DNA from: an uncultured Collinsella sp.
GTDB lineage: Bacteria > Actinomycetota > Coriobacteriia > Coriobacteriales > Coriobacteriaceae
Assembly (NCBI GenBank): GCA_900759565.1
Contig: CAAEVV010000060.1
Location: 1 to 44,343 of the forward strand
Length of the DNA: 44,343 nt
Reading direction: 5' to 3'
Under the pieces are notes generated by a model. It saw only the letters and a list, made by a program, of their open reading frames with translations, had not been told where the DNA came from and did no database searches. The translations under genes and the position numbers were made by a program. Shown piece by piece: positions 24,167-30,572 of the stretch. Positions within the stretch are counted from its first letter, which is position 1. The number at the start of each line of letters is the position of its first letter.

Positions 24167-25412
24167 AACAACGCCTAATAACTTCGATGATTACGTCCTG
24201 CTGCTCGGGAGTCATCTTGTTGTCGGAGGGCAGGCAGAGACCACGATGGAAGATGTCAGCGCCCACATCCAAAGGCAAGCCATCTGTACCCGTTGCACCG
24301 CCGGAAATATACGCGTTGGTCTTAGCTCGACCATTGCCCTCGCGCGTCACGAAAGCATTCATGCGATAAATAGGCTGCATGTGCATAGGCTTCCATATTG
24401 GACGACCCTCGGCGTTAATGGCGGCAATAGCCTCAAGAATCTCGGTGGGGCAGCTCTTGCCAGGCACGCTTACGTAAAGTGCCTCACTCTCGCCTCGAAC
24501 CTGTTTGCACATTGCGTCAGGGTCTATTAGCAGGCAAGAAAGCCAGAAGTTAGGCTCACAAACGTTAGGGTCATAGGGGTTCATGCTCACCGGCAGACCC
24601 TTAAAGCCCTCTTTGTAACGCATGTAAATAGCCTTCTTTTGGGCAATATGCTCCTCCAGATACGGAATCTGGCCACGCACGACACCGGCAATTACATTGC
24701 TCATGCGATAGTTATAACCAAGCTCCTCATGCTGGTACCAAGGAGCGGCTTCGCGCGACTGGGTCGACCATTTGCGCGTTTTATCGGCTGCCTCTTTGCT
24801 ATCAGTTAAAAGCATACCGCCAGCGGAACCGGTAATGATCTTATTGCCGTTAAAGCTAATGGCGCTGATGTCGCCAAACGTGCCAGTCTGACGACCCTTA
24901 TACGTGGCGCCAAGTGACTCAGCAGCATCCTCAACAAGAACAGCCCCGTGCGCATCGCAAATTGAACGAAGCTCTTCGACTTTACCAGGCGTTCCGTAAA
25001 GATGCGCCGCCACAACGACCTTTGCAGTCGGATACAGTTCGAAGGCCTTTTCAAGAGCGACAGGATCCATATTCCAAGTGTCACGCTCGGTATCAATAAA
25101 AACGGGAACACCGCCCTCATAAACAACCGGGTTCACCGTAGCGTCGAACGTCATATCGCTGCAAAGGACCTCATCCCCAGGCTTAATTCCAGCGAGTTTC
25201 ATGGCAAGATGCAGCGCAGACGTACCGCAAGAAAGGGCGACGGCATAGCCGCAACCAATCTTATTGGCCATTTGTCGCTCGACTTCGTTGATATTCTCCC
25301 CTACCGTCGACATCCAGTTGGTCTCATATGCCTCGGTAATGTATTTGAGCTCATCGCCGTGCATGGTCGGCGAGCTTAGCCAAACCTTGTTCTCAAAGGG
25401 CTTGATATCCAT
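24159..25412 (-). CDS. DegT/DnrJ/EryC1 aminotransferase (PglE-like)
   Basis: A 417-residue PLP-dependent sugar aminotransferase. ALSCGTSALHLAMKLAGIKPGDEV, DAAESLGATYKGRQTGTFGD and the PLP-lysine block ISFNGNKIITGSAGGML are diagnostic. It would transfer an amino group from glutamate to C4 of the UDP-4-keto-sugar made by the upstream dehydratase. The sequence has an insert near 300-390 compared with the shortest family members, including a loop with KPMHMQPIYRMNAF that is common in PglE-type enzymes. Confidence 0.9.
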   Translation of the reverse strand: MDIKPFENKVWLSSPTMHGDELKYITEAYETNWMSTVGENINEVERQMANKIGCGYAVALSCGTSALHLAMKLAGIKPGDEVLCSDMTFDATVNPVVYEGGVPVFIDTERDTWNMDPVALEKAFELYPTAKVVVAAHLYGTPGKVEELRSICDAHGAVLVEDAAESLGATYKGRQTGTFGDISAISFNGNKIITGSAGGMLLTDSKEAADKTRKWSTQSREAAPWYQHEELGYNYRMSNVIAGVVRGQIPYLEEHIAQKKAIYMRYKEGFKGLPVSMNPYDPNVCEPNFWLSCLLIDPDAMCKQVRGESEALYVSVPGKSCPTEILEAIAAINAEGRPIWKPMHMQPIYRMNAFVTREGNGRAKTNAYISGGATGTDGLPLDVGADIFHRGLCLPSDNKMTPEQQDVIIEVIRRCFE

Positions 25413-25427
25413 CGTGACTCCTTATCC

Positions 25428-27308
25428 CTAATCGTTAAACTGCGGATGATATGTAGGTACAACCTCAGCGAGCACGGACTTAACCGTATCGTTATCCTTG
25501 TCGAGGCAGTTATGAAGCTTTTCAAGCTTGTCTTTGATCTCTTCCATCTTGTCGGCCTCGGCCGTAGAGATGCGAATCTCGGAGTGCTTGGTAGGCAGGA
25601 GCTGCTCGTTGTCCATAAGGAGCTCTTCGTACATCTTTTCGCCAGGGCGCAGACCGACCTCTTTAATTTGGATATCTTTGCCAGGCTTAAGACCGCTTAG
25701 CGTAATAAGGTTGATGGCAAGGTCGTAGATCTTGACCGGCTCACCCATGTCCAGTACAAAAATCTCGCCGCCATGCGCCAGGGCGCCGGCAGTAATGACA
25801 AGCTTGCTGGCCTCCGGGATGGTCATGAAGTAACGAGTGATGTCCTTGTGCGTAATGGTGATAGGGCCACCCTCACGAAGCTGGCGCTTAAACAACGGAA
25901 TAACCGATCCATGACTGCCAAGAACATTACCAAAGCGAACAGCCGTAAAGATGGTCTTACTGTTTGCCGCGTAATACTGAACGATCATCTCGTCCATACG
26001 CTTGGTGGCACCCATTACGTTAGTGGGATTAACCGCCTTATCGGTAGAAATCTGCACATAGTGGCTGCACTGGTACTTGTCAGCAAGACGCACGACGTTG
26101 AGTGTGCCAAAAACGTTATTCTCGATTGCCTCGCGGGCGTTGTGTTCCATAAGGGGAACGTGCTTGTGGGCTGCCGCGTGGAAAACAACTTGAGGATGGT
26201 ACTTCTCAAAAACCTTGGTAATCGCTGGGAGATGCGTAATGGAGCCGATATAGACTTGAATATCAGTGCCTTGATCATGAGCGGTCTTGATGATGTCGTG
26301 ATACAGCTCGTAGGTAGTGTTCTCGTAAATGTCGAACAACACGATTTGCGCAGGCTTAGCCGGAAGCAGCTGGCGTACAAGCTCTGAGCCAATAGATCCG
26401 CCGCCGCCCGTGACTAAAATGCGCTTACCGGTAACGTAACCCATCTGGTTAAGATCAAGCGACTTCTCCTCGCGAGAAAGCAAGTCGCTGATCTCGACCT
26501 CACGAAGGGCAACCCTGCCTACACCATCCTGCGGAATATCGCGGACATTGGGGAGCGTAAGGACCCTAAGACCCGTCTTCATGCACAGGTCATAGATACG
26601 CTGACGCTCTTCATGCGTGGCGCTCGGAATTGCCACGATAATCTGCTCCGCTTCACAATCGTGCGCAATAGTAGGGATATCGGCGCAAGTACCGCAGACC
26701 TTTACGTCATGAATACGCTGGTTTTGCTTATTGGGGTCATCGTCAACAACGGCAACCGGATCACCGATCATATCAGGGTCTCCGTTGAGCATACGTTTGA
26801 TGGAGAGAGAGCCGGTCTCCCCTGCTCCTACGATGAGCGTACGCGGGAGATGCGCATCGGAATTGCTTTTAAAGCGCCAGAGCTGGCTACCATATATTGC
26901 ACGTATGGCAAAACGGCCGCCACCGCAAATAATGAGGACGACAGCCCATGCCATAACGTCCTCACGAAGGGTCATGCCCTTGCAAAATAACACGTTAAAG
27001 ATAACATCGCCAATAACTGAGCTTACCGTTACAGCAGCAACAATACGTCCAGCCTCGGAAATGCTTGCATAGCGCCACAAGCTGCTATACATATGGAAGA
27101 ACCAAAAGACGACAACGTTAACAAGCGCAAGAACAAGAATAGCCGGACATGCACCGGCTGCCCCGCTGAGCGTCGCCCAATGCTGCGTTCCCCATGATGC
27201 GACAAACACGGCAATAAAAGTTGCCACAATGTCATATGCCATCAACGCATACGGTTCAAACGCACTCAGCTTCCCTTTTTGCTTTGCGCTCTTAGATTTG
27301 GTGTTCAA
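25428..27308 (-). CDS. UDP-GlcNAc 4,6-dehydratase, PglF/CapD-like membrane protein
   Basis: A 626-residue protein. Four N-terminal membrane segments (about residues 12-120) are followed by a CoA-binding-like Rossmann domain (TLIVGAGETGSLSIKRML), then the catalytic SDR domain with VTGGGGSIGSELVRQL, FHAAAHKHVPLMEHN, the VQISTDKAVNPTNVMGATKR block (Met-x3-Lys) and VRFGNVLGSHGSVIPLF. This is the long PglF architecture, a retaining dehydratase giving UDP-2-acetamido-2,6-dideoxy-4-keto-glucose. It is the first biosynthetic gene after loaP; the next gene uses its product. Confidence 0.92.
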   Translation of the reverse strand: MNTKSKSAKQKGKLSAFEPYALMAYDIVATFIAVFVASWGTQHWATLSGAAGACPAILVLALVNVVVFWFFHMYSSLWRYASISEAGRIVAAVTVSSVIGDVIFNVLFCKGMTLREDVMAWAVVLIICGGGRFAIRAIYGSQLWRFKSNSDAHLPRTLIVGAGETGSLSIKRMLNGDPDMIGDPVAVVDDDPNKQNQRIHDVKVCGTCADIPTIAHDCEAEQIIVAIPSATHEERQRIYDLCMKTGLRVLTLPNVRDIPQDGVGRVALREVEISDLLSREEKSLDLNQMGYVTGKRILVTGGGGSIGSELVRQLLPAKPAQIVLFDIYENTTYELYHDIIKTAHDQGTDIQVYIGSITHLPAITKVFEKYHPQVVFHAAAHKHVPLMEHNAREAIENNVFGTLNVVRLADKYQCSHYVQISTDKAVNPTNVMGATKRMDEMIVQYYAANSKTIFTAVRFGNVLGSHGSVIPLFKRQLREGGPITITHKDITRYFMTIPEASKLVITAGALAHGGEIFVLDMGEPVKIYDLAINLITLSGLKPGKDIQIKEVGLRPGEKMYEELLMDNEQLLPTKHSEIRISTAEADKMEEIKDKLEKLHNCLDKDNDTVKSVLAEVVPTYHPQFND

Positions 27309-27340
27309 AATAAGTTCTTCTCTTCCCTATTGATCCCGTT

Positions 27341-27357
27341 ATCCCCGCCTCGGGGAT
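27341..27357 (-). promoter_or_regulatory. Hairpin between loaP and the dehydratase gene
   Basis: ATCCCCG (27341-27347) pairs with CGGGGAT (27351-27357) around a 3-nt loop. No T-run follows, so it is not a complete terminator. It could be a pause or processing site inside the operon. Confidence 0.4.
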
Positions 27358-27388
27358 CCCCCTTGCTCCGTTAAACAGCCGCCAGCAG

Positions 27389-27934
27389 CTAGGCAATCGC
27401 CTTTTTAAGGTTTCGCATTACGCGCTGCTCGGCTGAAAGCACGGCAAGGCCAACGCGAGTGGTTATGCGTCGGCCGCACAAGTCGAGCTCCAAATAAGCA
27501 GTGCTCTTGCGTCTGTTAATGGTTTTGATCAGGCCTTCGTGGCCCAGCAGCGGACCTGCCGTCACAACGACCTGGTCACCGTCTTTTAGGGCCTCGCTCA
27601 TGGGCACTACGCGGTCTCCCCTACGCGTAAAGCCGCCAATAAGCTGGACCTCTTCTTTTGCCAGCGGCACAAACTGACCGTCCTGGGAAAGCACCCGGGC
27701 AAAGTCGTCCATGCGCAGCAGATACTGTTGCACAGTACGGGGATCTGCCGTATCGCATATAAGATAACCAGGAAAGAGCGGCTTGGTCGTATTGACCCAT
27801 TCGCCGTGTACCTTGATCTCGGTTTGAAATTGGGGATAAAAGAGCTCCTGCAAGGCACCAGCCGGCACCATGCACTCAATGCGCTCGCGCATTACGTCTT
27901 CGCGACCGTTAATGACCTGAATCACATACCACAC
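27389..27934 (-). CDS. loaP: LoaP-type NusG paralogue, processive antiterminator
   Basis: A 181-residue NusG-family protein. The NGN domain starts WYVIQVINGRE and includes FYPQFQTEIKVHGEW and FPGYLICDT; the C-terminal KOW domain has DQVVVTAGPLLGHEGLIKTI. The GPL-x-GHEG form and position at the head of a long polysaccharide operon fit LoaP, which lets RNA polymerase pass terminators. The GTG at 27934 is chosen as start because the GGGGG ribosome binding site is 8 nt away; earlier GTG codons overlap that site. It would regulate its own operon and is preceded by a structured leader. Confidence 0.85.
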   Translation of the reverse strand: MWYVIQVINGREDVMRERIECMVPAGALQELFYPQFQTEIKVHGEWVNTTKPLFPGYLICDTADPRTVQQYLLRMDDFARVLSQDGQFVPLAKEEVQLIGGFTRRGDRVVPMSEALKDGDQVVVTAGPLLGHEGLIKTINRRKSTAYLELDLCGRRITTRVGLAVLSAEQRVMRNLKKAIA

Positions 27935-28099
27935 GAGCACCACCCCCTTTGCTGTCTTACGTGTGGCTCACGGGGTTTGGGTATGGCTTCGCCAGGGCGC
28001 TTATGCGCGAAGGGGCTCCATATTCAAACCCTGAGCCCAGTTAGACAAGCACGTGGCTCTGCCCCACCGTGAACGGTATGTATAAGCGCAGTTGCTAGA

Positions 28100-28132
28100 G
28101 TCGCGGACGTGTATCGCTATAATGACCGCGAC
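28100..28132 (-). ncRNA. Second leader stem-loop of the loaP operon
   Basis: GTCGCGG (28100-28106) pairs with CCGCGAC (28126-28132) around a 19-nt loop. It follows the large stem-loop by two bases in the transcript. Possible part of one folded leader element. Confidence 0.5.
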
Positions 28133-28134
28133 CC

Positions 28135-28194
28135 CAGCTGGCTGCGTGCGATCCAGTCAAGCGGGTACAAAACTGGACCGCACGCAAACAGCTG
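28135..28194 (-). ncRNA. 60-nt stem-loop in the loaP leader, candidate LoaP recognition element
   Basis: An outer 6-bp stem (CAGCTG at 28135-28140 and 28189-28194), a 3x3 internal loop, and an inner 14-bp stem (28144-28157 with 28172-28185, one G-U or A-C type mismatch) close a 14-nt loop. No U-tract follows, so it is not a terminator. Known LoaP proteins recognise an RNA hairpin in the 5' leader of their target operons; this is the best candidate in the window. Confidence 0.6.
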
Positions 28195-28241
28195 AAGTCT
28201 GCTGTGGTTTGCCATAACAACTTATGCACTGCGTATGCGAA

Positions 28242-28270
28242 CTTATAAATAGCCGCAAAAGCAAGTACAA
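28242..28270 (-). promoter_or_regulatory. Probable sigma-70-type promoter of the polysaccharide operon
   Basis: On the minus strand, TTGTAC (28270-28265), a 17-nt spacer, and TATAAG (28247-28242). It is the best promoter match between the tRNA-Ala terminator and loaP. Confidence 0.55.
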
Positions 28271-28486
28271 AAATCGCGCATGGCAATCGGTATTGGAGCT
28301 CGTGGTGTTTCTGGCACCGCCGTTACGGCCGGATGCTGATCGACCCTGCGCTGTGTGGCCTTTAGGAGCCATGAGCACAGTTGAACCCATGTAACGTTAG
28401 GTATCCTAGCACAAGGAATAGTCGAGACCGATTTGGCTTGTGTTGAACAACATAAGCAACAAATCCGTGCTTGAGGGGGGTTGTTT

Positions 28487-28563
28487 GCCTAAGTTGTTCA
28501 CGTTGACGCAGGTTAATGGGGTGCCCGCAACGGGCGCCCGAGTAAAAGCAGACAAACTTAGGC
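28487..28563. repeat. Spaced inverted repeat with an inner GC-rich hairpin
   Basis: GCCTAAGTTGT (28487-28497) and ACAAACTTAGGC (28552-28563) are complementary apart from one bulged base. Between them GGGTGCCCG and CGGGCGCCC form a second hairpin. Function unknown. Confidence 0.45.
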
Positions 28564-28689
28564 TTTAATACGCCAAAGGAATTACGTGGTGCTTACGAAT
28601 AATGTACAGAACTGGGAAATAAATTGCACAACATTTTGGGCGTTGGCGGCTGCGTGATTGTGATTTTGACCGCATGGTGATTACGCATG

Positions 28690-28715
28690 AAAAAAGCCTT
28701 CGGTTTCCCGAAGGC
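28690..28715 (-). terminator. Terminator of tRNA-Ala
   Basis: GCCTTCGG (28696-28703) and CCGAAGGC (28708-28715) form an 8-bp stem with a TTTC/GAAA tetraloop, followed on the minus strand by six T. Confidence 0.9.
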
Positions 28716-28728
28716 CTTACATTCACGA

Positions 28729-28804
28729 TGGTGGAGACGAGGGGAATCGAACCCCTGACCTCTTGACTGCCAGTCAAGCGCTCTCCCAGCTGAGCTACGC
28801 CCCC
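28729..28804 (-). tRNA. tRNA-Ala(GGC)
   Basis: The cloverleaf is complete: acceptor GGGGGCG with CGTCTCC-side pairing, D arm GCTC-AGCTGGGA-GAGC, anticodon arm CTTGA-CTGGCAG-TCAAG with anticodon GGC, T arm AGGGG-TTCGAAT-CCCCT, and an encoded CCA (28731-28729). Confidence 0.95.
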
Positions 28805-28900
28805 GTGACGAGGAGATACTATAGGGGAATGTTTCTTGTTGTGCAAGGACTTTTTTGGACTAGTTGCTACCACTTACGGGTTTTCCCGGGACGGTGGCCC

Positions 28901-29542
28901 TTACTTGTAGAGGTAAGCGATAGCGGTGCCGGTGTGAACTTGAATGGTTGCCGTGCCCCGGACGACGTTGCTGATGCCGGTGTCCGCTAGTAGAGCTAGC
29001 TGGGCGTGATCGAGTTCCCACTCTAGGCCGTGTTCGCTTACCTCAGTCTTGGGGGCGATTGCGACAATGGAAAACGTCTTGCCTTCTGAACCCTCGAAGG
29101 TCCACGATTCGCCTCCGTGGAGAATGCGGGCCGTGGTCTCATCTTCGACAATCCAGATGGGCGCGTCCTCGTAGCCCGCGAGCAGGCCCAGTACGGACAG
29201 CGCCATATCCGGACGTCCGCCGGTGGCGCAGGTTGCTACCACTTCGGCACCCGGCCAGCGATGGCGGACGGAATCGAGCGCCAACGCCAGATCGGTATAG
29301 TCCTTGTAGGGGTTGTGGCGTTCCACTTCAAAATCGGCAGCGGCATCGACCAGAGCGCGGCCTTCATCGCTTACAGTGTCGGCGTCGCCCACGTAGACGT
29401 CGCAGCTCAGGCCAGCGCCCAACAGAGCGTCAAGGCCGCGGTCTACGGCTACGATGTGGTCGCACTCCCCTGCCAGGTGGCACAGTAACTCGGGACTCGC
29501 CACCACGGGCGAGCCACAGACCACTAATACCTTGCAAGCCAC
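28901..29542 (-). CDS. Thiamine diphosphokinase (thiamine pyrophosphokinase)
   Basis: A 213-residue enzyme that converts thiamine to thiamine diphosphate with ATP. Marks are VDRGLDALLGAGLSCDVYVGDADTVS near 33-60 (substrate- and metal-binding D residues), YKDYTDLALAL, and the C-terminal barrel with GKTFSIVAI and GISN. The start is GTG 29542 with GAGGG upstream, 9 nt after the stop of the HAD gene, so the two are cotranscribed. Confidence 0.88.
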   Translation of the reverse strand: MACKVLVVCGSPVVASPELLCHLAGECDHIVAVDRGLDALLGAGLSCDVYVGDADTVSDEGRALVDAAADFEVERHNPYKDYTDLALALDSVRHRWPGAEVVATCATGGRPDMALSVLGLLAGYEDAPIWIVEDETTARILHGGESWTFEGSEGKTFSIVAIAPKTEVSEHGLEWELDHAQLALLADTGISNVVRGTATIQVHTGTAIAYLYK

Positions 29543-29551
29543 GGCCCTCGC

Positions 29552-30241
29552 CTAGCCCTCAAACGAAAGCACGCGGGCCAGGTCCAGGTCCTCATAGCTA
29601 TCGATAAAGATATCGCAGTTATCACGAACCTCGTCGCGCTCCATACGACCGTGCGGGTCATAGATGCCCACACGCTTAAAGCCTGCGGTGCCGGAGCTCT
29701 TAAGTCCAAAGACGGCGTCCTCAAACACCCACGCGCACTCAAACTTGTGACCGTGGGGCCCCTCCAAGCGACGAAGCGCCAGCTCGTATACGTCGGGGAA
29801 CTGCTTGGAGCGCCCCGCCTCGCCCGTCGTGGTAATAAACTCCATGTAGGCATCGAGCCCGGCACCCGCAAGCGCAGACTCAACCAACTCGACAGGCGTG
29901 GACGTGGCAACGCACATGGCAATACCGGCCTCCTGCGCCTGCTTCAAAAATGCAAGCAGGCCCTCGCGCGGCGGCACCTTGGAATAGCCATCGATCAGGA
30001 TGTCGCTCAGCTCGCGATACAGCTCCTCGCCATTTTCACCAATGCCCCAGATGTCGTGGTAGGCCTGGCATTCGTCCTCGAGCGACAAATGCTCAAACTG
30101 GGCAAAATCGTCAACCGTCACGTCAACTCCGTGACGGTGCAATAACTCTGGCTGGGCATAGGCCCAAACGGGGGTGCTATTAACCAGCGTGCCGTCGCAA
30201 TCGAAAATAAAAGCAACACTTGAGGCGGCGATGTGGTCCAT
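29552..30241 (-). CDS. HAD-family hydrolase (beta-phosphoglucomutase-like)
   Basis: A 229-residue HAD phosphatase. Motif I is FIFDCDGTLVNS (nucleophile Asp and acid-base Asp); motif II is the T of CVATST; the Lys of SKQFPDVYELAL is motif III; and FEDAVFGLKSSGTAGFKRVG is motif IV. A helical cap lies between motifs I and II, as in beta-PGM and Gph. Substrate unknown. ATG 30241 with AAAGG upstream is preferred over a TTG 21 bp earlier. It lies divergent to glgB, sharing its upstream region. Confidence 0.85.
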   Translation of the reverse strand: MDHIAASSVAFIFDCDGTLVNSTPVWAYAQPELLHRHGVDVTVDDFAQFEHLSLEDECQAYHDIWGIGENGEELYRELSDILIDGYSKVPPREGLLAFLKQAQEAGIAMCVATSTPVELVESALAGAGLDAYMEFITTTGEAGRSKQFPDVYELALRRLEGPHGHKFECAWVFEDAVFGLKSSGTAGFKRVGIYDPHGRMERDEVRDNCDIFIDSYEDLDLARVLSFEG

Positions 30242-30284
30242 AAACGAGCCTTTCGATGTCAAAGGGTAAACAACCTGCTAAAAA

Positions 30285-30351
30285 CGTTTTACCAAACGTC
30301 AACCCAACTATCTTGAAAACCTAATTGGTAAAACTGTCAAGAGTTTTACCA
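30285..30351. promoter_or_regulatory. TGGTAAAAC operator cluster upstream of glgB
   Basis: CGTTTTACCA (30285-30294) and a 10-bp perfect inverted repeat TGGTAAAACT-GTCAAG-AGTTTTACCA (30326-30351) are seen. A TATAAA (30370-30375) follows as possible -10 of glgB. The same half-site recurs upstream of the GH13-GH77 gene (40461). Confidence 0.6.
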
Positions 30352-30572
30352 TCGCAATTCTGCCAGTGGTATAAACATGGCGCTTACCGATTAAACGCCA
30401 TCGCAAAAACACTTTCGTTCATATAAGTAACGTACAGGTGTTATCGTAGTTTTTGCCGAAAGTTCCACCGAGCACGCGAGGTGGAACGAATCATAGAACT
30501 ATCGCCGTCCCTTCGATTCGTGCAGCCTTGGACCTTTCGCATCTAGTCACCAAGGCAACACGCTGCCGCGTC

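Larger units (their letters stand above)
27935..28689. other. Long leader and intergenic region upstream of loaP
   Basis: About 755 bp without a gene. It contains, in minus-strand order, a spaced inverted repeat (28487-28563), a good promoter (28242-28270), a 60-nt stem-loop (28135-28194), a second stem (28100-28132), and a weaker hairpin with CTTCGC and GCGAAG arms around 27990-28012. If transcription starts near 28235 the leader is about 300 nt long. Confidence 0.6.

Noticed and set aside
28117..28122. A perfect TATAAT on the plus strand upstream of loaP
   Set aside because: It lies in the loop of the leader hairpin, has no -35 at proper distance and no plus-strand gene follows.
30453..30572. 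Upstream extension of glgB by 40 codons
   Set aside because: It has no family similarity and lies in the promoter region; starts at 30573-30588 fit better.
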